A stretch of 64,000 nucleotides of DNA, from assembly GCA_001312505.1 (NCBI GenBank), contig BBDW01000009.1, positions 1 to 64,000 of the forward strand, read 5' to 3'. This document shows, piece by piece, positions 35,553 through 45,039 of this stretch. Below the pieces are notes generated by a model. It did no database searches. It was not told the origin of the DNA and worked only from the letters and a program-made list of their open reading frames with translations. A program made the translations under genes and the position numbers. How positions within the stretch are numbered: the first letter of the stretch is position 1; every line of letters begins with the position of its first letter. This DNA is from Mediterraneibacter faecis JCM 15917 (lineage in GTDB: Bacteria > Bacillota > Clostridia > Lachnospirales > Lachnospiraceae).

Positions 35553-36776
35553 ATTTCCTATAAGCAAATTTCGGCAGTCCGCCTTCTTCCGGTACTTTTA
35601 CAGAACCCTGGATGAGAGGCAGTGCATAGTCAATGAACTGCTGTCCGATATCGGAACCATTTTCTGTGATCCAGTCTAGAGGAACTGTCTTCTCCTGATT
35701 ACAGATAAGGTTCACATCTTCCGGAGCGTAAGTAATGTGGTAATCCGCATCGTCTGTACGGTGGAAGGCGATCATCATTCCTGTTGTTCCCTTCAGTGCA
35801 GTCTGCACACCGAAAGAACCGGAAGCAATCGCTTCTTTCTCGTCTGTCGCAGAGAGCATAGCGGAAGAACAACGCTGGTTGACATTGAGCTCGATAGAAC
35901 GAACTTTTACGCCAAGGCGGTCTTTAACAAGGTTTTCCAGATATTTTCCGGAACCTGTCAGCATTTTATGTCCGAATGTATCTACGCCTACATCACTTGC
36001 AAGCTCGCAGACAAACTTACCGTTTCCATCATTGATTCCTTCGGAAATGCAGACAACCAGATTGGAAGTATGCTTGAAAGCTTTCTGAACATCTGCAAGG
36101 AACTGTTCCTGATCAAATGCAACTTCCGGAAGATAGATCAGAACCGGATTGTCGCCTTCGAATTTACGGGCAAGGACACTGGCAGCGGCCAGCCATCCGG
36201 CATGACGTCCCATGATCTCAACGATCGTAACGGATTTTTTATTATCATAAACAGAAGCGTCGATCGCAATCTCACGAACAGTGGATGCTACATATTTGGC
36301 AGCACTTCCGAATCCCGGTGTGTGGTCTGTCAGGACAAGGTCATTGTCGATTGTCTTAGGGATTCCGATGAAACGGATCTCGCTGTTTACAGTCTCGGCA
36401 TAGCGGGAAAGCTTGCTTACTGTATCCATGGAATCATTTCCACCGATGTAGAAGAAGTAGCCGATATTGTACTTCTCAAATTTCTCAAAGAGCTGCGGAT
36501 AGACAGCGTCTGTCAGGTCTTCCGGAAGTTTGTAACGGCAGGAACCAAGATAAGATCCCGGTGTTGTCTTGATCAGTTCAAGCTCACCGTTCACTTCTAA
36601 AGGTTTCATATCCATCATATTCTCATTCAGGAAACCTTCGATTCCGTTGATCATTCCATAAATTGTTCCAATGACATCCTCACGATTCAGTGCTTCGTAA
36701 ACAACCCCCCATAAAGGCTGGCATTAATAACTGCGGTTGGTCCGCCGGACTGTCCGACGATTGCATTCTTCTTCAT
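35521..36776 (-). CDS. pfkA: 6-phosphofructokinase, PPi-type, one frameshift, 3' end replaced by MITE
   Basis: About 418 residues. It starts MKKNAIVGQSGGPTAVINAS at 36776. A run of six C at 36705-36710 breaks the frame after ASLYG; the rest reads from VVYEALNRED. Active-site motifs YIGGNDSMDTV and GIPKTIDNDLV carry the Asp and Lys that mark PPi-dependent rather than ATP-dependent enzymes, and IMGRHAGWLAA follows. It would make fructose-1,6-bisphosphate from fructose-6-phosphate and pyrophosphate. The natural C-terminus is cut after LPKFAYRK, and ten residues (CNCSEPSKIS) come from the inserted MITE. Confidence 0.88.
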
Positions 36777-36978
36777 AAAGTTTCTCCTTTGGTTTAAGTT
36801 GAGATAGTCGATTTCTGTTGTCAATATATTCTAAGAACTCAATAATATATTAATGATTCGTTATTACTATAGCTGAAAAAAAGAAAATTTACAACAATAA
36901 GTCGAAAAGATGCTATAATGAGCGTAAAAGAAAAGGAAGCGACGCCGTAGGCGGGCATTAAAAAATGGAGGTTAAACA

Positions 36979-37995
36979 ATGAAATATATTTCATTTGCAA
37001 TTCCATGTTACAATTCAGAAGCATATATGGAAAAGGCAATCAATTCCATTCTTGTTGGGGGCGAGGATGTTGAGATCATTGTAGTGAATGACGGTTCAAA
37101 AGACGGAACTCAGGAAATCGCAGAGCGATATCAGGAAAAATATCCGACGATCGTAAAAGCAGTTGCGAAACCGAACGGTGGACATGGAGATGCAGTGAAC
37201 TGTGGACTGGAGCATGCGACAGGAAAGTATTTTAAGGTTGTAGATAGTGATGACTGGGTAGACGAGGAAGCACTGTTAAAGGTTCTTGACACAGTCAAAG
37301 GATTTGTAAAAGATGAGTCTGAAGTAGATATGGTCATTGCGAACTATGTATATGAGAAGGTTGGCATGACGCATAAGAAAGTCATTCGTTACGATAACGT
37401 TCTTCCGGAGAATCAGATTTTTAAATGGGAGGATATCGGACATTTCCGTCTGGATCAGTATATCTTGATGCATTCTGTAATTTACCGTACAGAGATGCTT
37501 AAGCTTTGTCAGCTGGAATTACCGAAGCATACATTTTATGTAGATAATATTTATGTATATTATCCGTTGCCACATGTACGTACACTTTATTACATGAATG
37601 TAGATCTTTACAGATATTTCATCGGACGTGAGGATCAGTCAGTCAATGAGAAGGTGATGATCAGCAGAATCGACCAGCAGCTTTTCGTAACGAAGAAAAT
37701 GATCTCCATGTATGAGCTTCGTCTGATCGGAAGCAAGAAGCTGAGAAAATATATGGTGAATTATTTGGCAATCATGATGACAGTTTCTTCTATTTTATGC
37801 ATTCGCTCTAAGAAGAAAGAGAATCTCGAGAAGAAGAAAGAACTGTGGGCTTATCTGAAGAAAAAAGACTATAGGACTTATATGAAGATCCGTTATGGAA
37901 TTCTTGGACAGACGATGAATCTTCCGGGAAGATCAGGAAGAAGAGTGTCTTCACTTGCGTATACGGTTGCAAGAAGATTGATCGGGTTTAATTAA
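36979..37995 (+). CDS. Glycosyltransferase family 2
   Basis: A 338-residue GT-A fold enzyme. Motifs: SFAIPCYNSEAYMEKAI at the N-terminus, IIVVNDGSKDGTQEIAERY and the metal-binding KVVDSDDWVDEEAL. The C-terminal part is basic and lacks clear membrane helices. It should transfer a sugar from a nucleotide donor to a lipid or cell-wall glycan; the acceptor is unknown. It stands alone, with ATGGAGG ahead of the start. The DNA just upstream holds an AT-rich promoter region, with the phosphofructokinase gene diverging. Confidence 0.88.
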   Translation: MKYISFAIPCYNSEAYMEKAINSILVGGEDVEIIVVNDGSKDGTQEIAERYQEKYPTIVKAVAKPNGGHGDAVNCGLEHATGKYFKVVDSDDWVDEEALLKVLDTVKGFVKDESEVDMVIANYVYEKVGMTHKKVIRYDNVLPENQIFKWEDIGHFRLDQYILMHSVIYRTEMLKLCQLELPKHTFYVDNIYVYYPLPHVRTLYYMNVDLYRYFIGREDQSVNEKVMISRIDQQLFVTKKMISMYELRLIGSKKLRKYMVNYLAIMMTVSSILCIRSKKKENLEKKKELWAYLKKKDYRTYMKIRYGILGQTMNLPGRSGRRVSSLAYTVARRLIGFN

Positions 37996-38116
37996 ATAAA
38001 AAATTCCTATGAATATTTAGGACGGGTGAATGAAAAAACAGTCATGACATATACTGATTTGGATGAATTTAGCTTTTAGAAAAGAGTAGAAGATCTGAAG
38101 AAAGGAAGTATATGAC

Positions 38117-38725
38117 ATGGCTGGTTTATTTTCAGAAAGCAAGACAAAACAAAATCTGATGCGTGCGTTCGCAGGAGAGGGACAGGCGCGAAACCGTTAT
38201 ACATTTGCGGCGGAGCAGGCACGGAAAGAAGGAAAACCTGCAATTGCAGACATTTTCTTATACACAGCAGATCAGGAGCGGGCACATGCGGGAAGATACT
38301 ATGAATTGTTAAAAGAAGCATCAGGAACGAATATCTTTATTGATGGAAGTTATCCGGTAGATGAGACGAAGACTCTGGTTCAGCTGTTGCGTGCGTCAGA
38401 ACATAATGAGCAGGAAGAGGCAGAGGATGTGTATCCGGCATTTGCAGATGTAGCGAAACAGGAAGGATTCTTTGAGGTAGCAGCAACATTTCAGCAGATT
38501 GCAGAGATAGAAGCAGCACATAGCCAAAGATTCCGTAAGATTGCAGACAGCCTGGAGAATAATACGTTTTATATGTGTGAAAATGCGGATGGAACAAAAA
38601 AATGGATCTGTACAAATTGCGGTCACATCTACGAAGGGAAAGAAGCACCCGCATTATGTCCGGTATGTAAGCACCCACAGGGATATTTTCTTCCTGGTTT
38701 TCTTGATTTGCACATTGGATTTTAG
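38117..38725 (+). CDS. rbr: Rubrerythrin
   Basis: A 202-residue cytoplasmic peroxide-scavenging diiron protein of anaerobes. The ferritin-like bundle shows Glu and ExxH ligands in FAGEGQARNRYTFAAEQARK, ADQERAHAGRYYELL and EIEAAHSQRFRKI. The C-terminal rubredoxin-like domain has ICTNCGHIYEG and LCPVCKHPQG, four Cys for one iron. The start has GAAAGGAAG. It would reduce hydrogen peroxide with electrons from NADH via rubredoxin partners. A bidirectional terminator separates it from the DegV gene. Confidence 0.95.
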   Translation: MAGLFSESKTKQNLMRAFAGEGQARNRYTFAAEQARKEGKPAIADIFLYTADQERAHAGRYYELLKEASGTNIFIDGSYPVDETKTLVQLLRASEHNEQEEAEDVYPAFADVAKQEGFFEVAATFQQIAEIEAAHSQRFRKIADSLENNTFYMCENADGTKKWICTNCGHIYEGKEAPALCPVCKHPQGYFLPGFLDLHIGF

Positions 38726-38774
38726 GCAATGAGGCATTTCAGAAGTTTTTGAAAAAACGGGCAGATTTATAAAT

Positions 38775-38832
38775 GAAGAGGAACAGCAGGTGGCATGTGT
38801 ATTGCCAATGGGCTTGTTCCTCTTTTATTATC
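38775..38832. terminator. Bidirectional terminator between rubrerythrin and degV
   Basis: GAGGAACA pairs with TGTTCCTC, with further pairing inside. A T-run follows on the plus strand. Confidence 0.7.
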
Positions 38833-38840
38833 TACATACT

Positions 38841-39737
38841 TTATGAAAGTTCCCTGTCCTTCCCAATAAAGAAAAGTGCAATCGTATCCGGTCCGACATG
38901 GCTTCCGGTACAGAAATCATAAGAAGTATTTATAAAATCACGCACTTTGATTTTCTGTTGGATCTTGTCCATGATGTAAAGCGAATCTTCATATGCATCT
39001 GCATGTGCGATTCCGAGAATCTGCTTTTCTGGCTCTACAATGTTGTCACAGACCAGATTGACCAGTTCGTTCAGTGCGGATTTACGTCCGCGACAGTTCT
39101 TGTAAGAAACGATATAACCATCTTTGTTTCCACGTAAGATTGGTTTGATCTTAAGAACATTTCCGATGGTGGCAACGCTTCCTTTGATTCTTCCGGTGCG
39201 GGAAAGATATTTTAAATCCCCGACAGTGAAGACTCCGTTCATTTTTCCAACATAATATTCCAGAGTATCAGCGACCTCATCCACAGACATTCCTTTGGTA
39301 CGCATCTCGCTTGCATAGACGGCAAGGATTCCCTGGGCAAGTGAGGCATTGAGAGAGTCGACCAGACGAATCTTGTGTTTCTCTCCGAATTCATCTAACA
39401 GCTCTTCCGAAGCTAATCTTGCGGAATTGTAAGTACCACTGATATTTTTACTCAGTGAGAAATATAATACATCCTGGTCTGCTTCGAGTGCGCTTCGAAA
39501 TGCTTCCTCAAAGGCAGCAGTGCTGATCAGTCCGGTTTTGATTTCGCAGCCCCCCCTGCTCATGGCCTGATAGTATTCGGTTCCTTTCTGACGTTCTTCC
39601 TCTGGTGAAAGATCCGGGTCAAAACAGGTAATCTCTTTGCCGTCAACAAGATTGACGAAAGAAATCACGTTAATATCGTATTGTTTTGCAGTTACAGCCG
39701 GCAGATTGGCTGCCGAGTCAACAAAAATCTGAAACAT
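38841..39737 (-). CDS. DegV family fatty-acid-binding protein (second copy)
   Basis: A 298-residue DegV/FakB-like protein. Motifs: FVDSAANLPAVTAKQYDINV, FSLSKNISGTYNSARLA for the fatty-acid carboxylate, LVDSLNASLAQGILA, and GSHVGPDTIALFFIG at the end. It is only distantly similar to the other DegV at 23001-23870, so it may prefer another acyl chain. A run of seven C at 39550-39556 is in frame (Arg-Gly-Gly-Cys). It is convergent with rubrerythrin and has no adjacent kinase. Confidence 0.9.
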   Translation of the reverse strand: MFQIFVDSAANLPAVTAKQYDINVISFVNLVDGKEITCFDPDLSPEEERQKGTEYYQAMSRGGCEIKTGLISTAAFEEAFRSALEADQDVLYFSLSKNISGTYNSARLASEELLDEFGEKHKIRLVDSLNASLAQGILAVYASEMRTKGMSVDEVADTLEYYVGKMNGVFTVGDLKYLSRTGRIKGSVATIGNVLKIKPILRGNKDGYIVSYKNCRGRKSALNELVNLVCDNIVEPEKQILGIAHADAYEDSLYIMDKIQQKIKVRDFINTSYDFCTGSHVGPDTIALFFIGKDRELS

Positions 39738-40010
39738 AGTATCTTTATCCTTTTATCCCTGTTTATTTTTGCAGTAAAAAATCTTAGAGCAATAATATAA
39801 ATTCTAACACTGAATGCAAAGGAATGCAATTAAGAGAAAATAAAATCGATTTGCCTTAGTCTAGTAATAAAATTATAAAATTTTAGAAAAATAATAGAAT
39901 CTATAAAAGTTAATAGAATGCAAAAAACAATAAAACTCATATAGTTTTTACATTGCGATGCAAAAACTATTGAATATTATTGCTTTTTACATTATCATAG
40001 GTGAGACGAT

Positions 40011-40135
40011 GTGGAAAATCAATACTATTGGAGATTTATCAAGATTATCTAAAACAGCATGGCGTGGACGAAGAGCAGAATATTGCAATTAATTTTGAAG
40101 ATCTTGATTATGAGGAACTGACAGAATATAAGTAA
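40011..40135 (+). CDS. Possible small acidic ORF, broken by one base
   Basis: Starting at GTG 40011 and restoring one A near 40041, a peptide of about 42 residues appears: MENQYYWRFIK, then YLKQHGVDEEQNIAINFEDL and DYEELTEYK. Codon use is like neighbouring genes. I do not recognise a family and there is no strong ribosome site. A perfect hairpin AGCGACTA/TAGTCGCT (40140-40159) follows. Confidence 0.3.
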
Positions 40136-40230
40136 CTACAGCGACTATATGTAGTCGCTGAAATAAATACCGTAGTTTCGGGGGGGCTTTCAGCCCAGTG
40201 ACCACGAGTTTTGAGAGGAGAAAAGAACTT

Positions 40231-42165
40231 ATGAAAAGAGGAAAAAAGATTCTGGCGCTCTTTCTGATCATTACAATGCTCCTTCCATTTGTAATGAATA
40301 TTCCAGCAGAAGCGGCAGAAAAAAGCAAACAGTTAGATGTATTGTTTACGCATGACACACACTCTCATTTAAACAGCTTTTCAACAATTGTAGATGGAGA
40401 ACAGAAAGAAGTCGGCGGATTTGCGAAGCTAAAGACTCTGATTGACGAGAAGAAGAAAGAGAATCCAGATACACTGATACTGGACGGCGGTGATTTTTCA
40501 ATGGGGACGCTGATCCAGACAGTTTATGATACCGAAGCAGCGGAACTTAGGATGCTGGGATATCTCGGATGTGATGTGTCAACTTTTGGAAATCATGAGT
40601 ATGATTATCGTTCCAAGGGACTGGCAGACATGCTGACAGCGGCGAAGAATTCCGGCGAGACGGTACCGAGTCTTGTCGTGTGTAATGTTGATTGGGACAG
40701 CATGGAAATGAACGGATTGAGTGAAGGTCAGAAACAGATTCAGTCAGCATTTGAAAACTATGGTGTGAAGAATTATGTTGTTGTGCAAAAAGGTGATGTA
40801 AAAATTGCTGTAGTAGGTGTATTTGGAGTAGATGCCTTAAAATGTGCACCGACTTGCGAATTATTATTTAAAGATCCGGTTGAGTCAGTCAAGAAAACGG
40901 TAGAAGAGATTAAGAAGAATGAAAAGGTAGATATGATTGCCTGTGTGTCTCACAGCGGAACCTGGGAGGACGAGAAAAAATCAGAAGATGAGATCCTTGC
41001 AAAAGAAGTACCGGATCTTGATCTGATCATCAGCGGACATACACATTCCGAGTTAAAAGAGCCTATTCAGCACGGAAATACTTACATTGTATCCTGTGGA
41101 GAATACGCAAGAAATCTTGGATCACTTTCCATGACACAGAAACAGGATGGTCGTTGGGAGATGACTTCCTATGAGTTGATTCCGGTATCTGAAGATATTG
41201 AGCCGGATCAGGCGACACAAGAGCGGATCGATGCGCTGATGGATACAGTAGATACTAATTATCTGACGAATTTCGGATATACAAGAGATGAAGTTCTTGC
41301 CGAGAATGATGTCGAATTCAACAGTCTCGAAGAAATGGAGGCGAAGCATGAAGAACTGAATCTTGGAGATATTATGTCTGATTCGTATATCTATTCTGTA
41401 GAGCATTCAGAAGACTATAATGGAACGCCGGTGGATGTAGCTGTTGTTCCAAGCGGCTGTGTGCGCGACACATATACGAAAGGAAATATCACTGTAGAAG
41501 ATGTATATAATTCATTTTCACTTGGAATAGGAAAAGACGGACTGGCAGGATATCCGTTGATTGATGTTTATCTGACTGGTAAAGAATTGAAACTGGCAGC
41601 AGAAGTAGACGCTTCGGTTTCCGATTTTATGACAACTGCAAGATTATATTGCAGCGGGCTGAATTTCACATTCAATCCGCATCGAATGATCTTGAATAAA
41701 GTAACAGACTGTTATCTGACAAGAGAAGATGGAGAGCAAATCGAGATCCAGGATGACCAGTTATACCGAGTTGTGACAGATCTTTATACCGGACAGATGC
41801 TTGGCTCTGTAATGGAAATGTCTTATGGTCTGTTGAAGATCGAGCCGAAGGATAAGGATGGTAATCCGATCGAGAATCTGGAAGATCAGGCAATCATGGA
41901 AGGCGATAAGGAACTGAAAGCATGGGATGCGATCGCAAGATATATGAAGTCTTTTGATGATACAGATGGCAACGGCATTTCAAATGTGCCGGAGTATTAT
42001 GAGACGACACATGGACGTAAAGTTGTAGATGAAAGCAGAAAGGTGATCGATCTCGTGAAGAATCCGAATAAGTTTTCAGTGATGATCGTTGGTATCGTTC
42101 TGGTTCTTATTCTGATCATTATTCTGTTGGTAGTATTGATTCGAAAGTTAATCAAGAAGAGATGA
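40231..42165 (+). CDS. 5'-nucleotidase / metallophosphatase (UshA-like), membrane-anchored
   Basis: A 644-residue secreted enzyme. The signal peptide (MKRGKKILALFLIITMLLPF, cut after AEA) is followed by the calcineurin-like metallophosphatase: VLFTHDTHSHLNSF, LDGGDFSMGTL, FGNHEYDYR and ISGHTHSEL supply the two-metal ligands. The C-terminal 5'-nucleotidase domain (about 340-590) recognises the nucleoside. A last membrane helix (VLVLILIIILLVVL) plus basic tail anchors it to the cell surface. It would release nucleosides and phosphate outside the cell. The start at 40231 has GAGAGGAG. A run of seven G lies in the leader (40180-40186). Confidence 0.9.
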   Translation: MKRGKKILALFLIITMLLPFVMNIPAEAAEKSKQLDVLFTHDTHSHLNSFSTIVDGEQKEVGGFAKLKTLIDEKKKENPDTLILDGGDFSMGTLIQTVYDTEAAELRMLGYLGCDVSTFGNHEYDYRSKGLADMLTAAKNSGETVPSLVVCNVDWDSMEMNGLSEGQKQIQSAFENYGVKNYVVVQKGDVKIAVVGVFGVDALKCAPTCELLFKDPVESVKKTVEEIKKNEKVDMIACVSHSGTWEDEKKSEDEILAKEVPDLDLIISGHTHSELKEPIQHGNTYIVSCGEYARNLGSLSMTQKQDGRWEMTSYELIPVSEDIEPDQATQERIDALMDTVDTNYLTNFGYTRDEVLAENDVEFNSLEEMEAKHEELNLGDIMSDSYIYSVEHSEDYNGTPVDVAVVPSGCVRDTYTKGNITVEDVYNSFSLGIGKDGLAGYPLIDVYLTGKELKLAAEVDASVSDFMTTARLYCSGLNFTFNPHRMILNKVTDCYLTREDGEQIEIQDDQLYRVVTDLYTGQMLGSVMEMSYGLLKIEPKDKDGNPIENLEDQAIMEGDKELKAWDAIARYMKSFDDTDGNGISNVPEYYETTHGRKVVDESRKVIDLVKNPNKFSVMIVGIVLVLILIIILLVVLIRKLIKKR

Positions 42166-42196
42166 AGAAAGAAAAAATAGAAGATTGAATTTATAG

Positions 42197-42238
42197 GAGC
42201 AGCGGCTGAAAATGGAAGTTTCGGCCGCTGCTTTTCTT
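42197..42238 (+). terminator. Intrinsic terminator after 5'-nucleotidase gene
   Basis: AGCAGCGGC pairs with GCCGCTGCT, extended by AAA/TTT, then TTTTC. Confidence 0.8.
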
Positions 42239-42249
42239 AAAGCAAAACA

Positions 42250-43129
42250 TTAATTCAGTCTTTTGATAAAAGATAATGGTGTCATGTGATATTTGGCTTT
42301 AAAGGCTCTGTGAAAATAAGAAAGATTATGAAAGCCAACGGAGAGTGAGACTTCCAGGATGGAAGTTTCTCCATGTTCAAATAATTCTACTGCTTTTTCG
42401 AGCCGGACATTATTAATATATTGGATGCAGGTCATGTTCATATGCTTTTTGAAAAAACGCATAAAATGATATTCACTGAAATAGCAAAGCTCTGCAAGTT
42501 CAGAAATTGTGAGAGGCTCAGCATAGTGGAGATCGATATAATCGAGTACATTTTTCAGCTTATCTGAAGAAGCAGAAATAGTTGCAGACTCCGTGGTGCT
42601 ATATTGAAGTAGGAGAAACAGTGCCTGCAATAGGACTGATTTCAGGGCAATTTCATATCCAAATGTTTGTTCCGTATAGAGTGAAGCCATTTTTATAAAG
42701 CATTCATGAAGAGAATGATGTGCAGGGTGTGTGGATGAAATATGATAAGGCAAGGTCAATTCATGATTTATCATAGGTGTAAGATAACGGGTGGAGCATA
42801 TATCTGTTGCATTTCCCCCCTAAAAAGTTAACATGAAACACATAGGTTTCTGAGCAGAAATTATCAGTTCCATTCAGGCGGATCGAATGTAAAAGCAGTG
42901 GTGGAATGAATAACAGATCACCTTCATTTACTTCATACTCGACTAAATCAATTTGATAAATACAGGAACCTTTTGTTATCAAAGTGAGTTCTGCTTCTTC
43001 GTGCCAGTGAGTCATAATGACCGGGGAATTTAAGTTAAGTTTTGTAATATATTTTTGGATCGGAAAGAATACTTCTCCATGTTTTGCATTTTCTTTTTGC
43101 TCTAATATGAGTGAATGTGGAACGTTCAT
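42250..43129 (-). CDS. AraC family transcriptional regulator, one frameshift
   Basis: About 293 residues. The N-terminal cupin-like sensor (MTHWHEEAELTLITKG, then EGDLLFIPPLLLHSI) is broken at a run of six C (42815-42820), one base too many. The other frame continues NATDICSTRYLTPMINHE into the C-terminal DNA-binding domain with two helix-turn-helix units: LTISELAELCYFSEYHFMR and SILEVSLSVGFHNLSYFHRA. It is divergent from the oligo-1,6-glucosidase gene, 167 bases away, and so is probably its sugar-responsive activator. The start has a GAAGGAGA site. Confidence 0.85.
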
Positions 43130-43295
43130 TCGGATCTCCTTCTAAAATAGCAGTATTGTGTTATATAATGAAAAAATAATGCAAGAATTCATACGAATAC
43201 AATCATATAATAGCAGTATAATACAGAAGATGGGAACTGGCAATACGGTTACATCAGTGAGTGGCAAATAAAATGATATGAAAGAGGATGATAAT

Positions 43296-44981
43296 ATGGA
43301 AAAAAAGTGGTGGCATGACAAGGTAGCATATCAGATATATCCGAAGAGTTTTCTTGATACAAATGGAGATGGAATCGGAGATTTGAGAGGTATCATATCG
43401 AAACTGGATTATTTAAAAAAGCTTGGAATTGATATTATATGGTTATCACCGATCTATAAATCACCATTTGTAGATCAGGGCTATGACATTGCAGATTATT
43501 ATGCAATTGCCGAAGAATTTGGAACGATGGAAGAATTTGATGAATTGCTGGCGGAAGCGAAAAAGCGAAACATGCATATTATCATGGATCTGGTAATTAA
43601 TCATTGTTCTGACAAACATGAATGGTTTCAGAAAGCATTAGCGGATCCGGAAGGAGAATATGCAGATTACTTCTATTTCCGAGAAGGAAAGAATGGAAAT
43701 CCACCGAGTAATTATCGTTCATATTTTGGCGGAAGCTGCTGGGAACCGGTGCCGGGAACGGATAAATATTATTTTCATATGTTCGCAAAGGAACAGCCTG
43801 ATCTGAACTGGGAGAATCCGAAATTAAGACAGAAACTCTATGATATGATCAACTGGTGGCTGGAAAAGGGACTTTCCGGTTTTCGAATCGATGCGATCAT
43901 TAATATCAAGAAAGATCTGAAATTTCCTGATTTTGAACCGGACGGGGGGGCAGATGGCATGGCCGGCTGCTGGAAAATGGTTGAAAGTGTAGATGGTGTT
44001 GGAGAACTTCTGGAAGACTTAAAGAAAAATACATTCCAAAAATACGATGCATTTACAGTAGGAGAGGTCTTCAATATGAAAGCGGATGAATTACCGGAAT
44101 TTATTGGAGAAAACGGACATTTCTCAACAATATTTGACTTTAGTGCACATTGCCTCAGCGATGGAGAACATGGATGGTATGATGCTCCGAAGATGGAATT
44201 TTCTAAATGGAGAAAAGCAATCTTTCAGTCTCAGATAGAAACACAGAAGTATGGATTTAAAGCAAATATTATAGAGAATCATGACGAACCGAGAGGTGTG
44301 TCAAGATTTCTTCCGGCTTATGCCCAGACTCCGGAGGGAACGAAGATGCTTGCTACGGTCAATCTTCTTCTCAGAGGAATTCCTTTCATTTATCAGGGAC
44401 AGGAAATAGGCATGAAAAATGCGAAGTGGAACAGCATTGACGAATTCGATGATATCAGTACAAAAGACCAGTATCATATTGCCCGTGAAGCCGGATTATC
44501 TGACCGGGAAGCAATGGAAGTTTGTAATCGGATGAGCCGTGACAATGCGAGAACACCGATGCAATGGACAAGTGAGGAAAATGCCGGGTTTACAAAAGGA
44601 ACTGCATGGTTAAAGATAAATCCTGATTACAAAGAGATCAATGTCGAAGATCAGGAAAACAATCCGGATTCTGTTCTGAATTACTATCGGAAGTTAATTG
44701 CATTGCGCAAATCAGATGAATTTAAAAATGTATTTACTTATGGAGAATTCATTCCGGAATATGAAGAAATGGATCATATCCAGGCATTTTATCGAAAAGA
44801 CGCAGCGAAATGGATTCTTGTTGCAGCTAATTTCGGAACAGATGCAGCAGGCATTGAGTTAAAAGGTGATGTGAAAAAGGTATTGTTGTCGAACCAGAAG
44901 GACGAGACAGTAGATTATACAAAGAACAGGCTGAATCTGAAAAGCTGTGAGGTGGTTGTCTTAGAGATGGAAATGGAATAA
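43296..44981 (+). CDS. Oligo-1,6-glucosidase / alpha-glucosidase, GH13
   Basis: A 561-residue cytoplasmic enzyme that removes glucose from the non-reducing end of isomalto-oligosaccharides. It begins MEKKWWHDKVAYQIYPKSF, the standard GH13_31 opening. Catalytic residues: nucleophile Asp in GFRIDAIINIKK, acid/base Glu in FTVGEVFNM, and ENHDEPRGVSRF. A Ca-type loop TNGDGIGDLRG is present near residue 25. A run of seven G at 43944-43950 is in frame (Pro-Asp-Gly-Gly-Ala). ATG 43296 is chosen for its GAGG spacing. Its divergent neighbour is the AraC regulator. Confidence 0.92.
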   Translation: MEKKWWHDKVAYQIYPKSFLDTNGDGIGDLRGIISKLDYLKKLGIDIIWLSPIYKSPFVDQGYDIADYYAIAEEFGTMEEFDELLAEAKKRNMHIIMDLVINHCSDKHEWFQKALADPEGEYADYFYFREGKNGNPPSNYRSYFGGSCWEPVPGTDKYYFHMFAKEQPDLNWENPKLRQKLYDMINWWLEKGLSGFRIDAIINIKKDLKFPDFEPDGGADGMAGCWKMVESVDGVGELLEDLKKNTFQKYDAFTVGEVFNMKADELPEFIGENGHFSTIFDFSAHCLSDGEHGWYDAPKMEFSKWRKAIFQSQIETQKYGFKANIIENHDEPRGVSRFLPAYAQTPEGTKMLATVNLLLRGIPFIYQGQEIGMKNAKWNSIDEFDDISTKDQYHIAREAGLSDREAMEVCNRMSRDNARTPMQWTSEENAGFTKGTAWLKINPDYKEINVEDQENNPDSVLNYYRKLIALRKSDEFKNVFTYGEFIPEYEEMDHIQAFYRKDAAKWILVAANFGTDAAGIELKGDVKKVLLSNQKDETVDYTKNRLNLKSCEVVVLEMEME

Positions 44982-45039
44982 TCAGCTGAATTACTTCATA
45001 AAACATAGAAATAAGAGATGAAGTAAGGTTGCAGTTTTC

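Noticed and set aside
35737-36600. A 287-residue plus-strand ORF opposite pfkA
   Set aside because: It is antisense to the conserved phosphofructokinase; its length follows from codon bias of the real gene.
40142-40200. A riboswitch ahead of the 5'-nucleotidase gene
   Set aside because: There is a perfect short hairpin and a G-run, but no conserved aptamer core I can recognise and no terminator platform.
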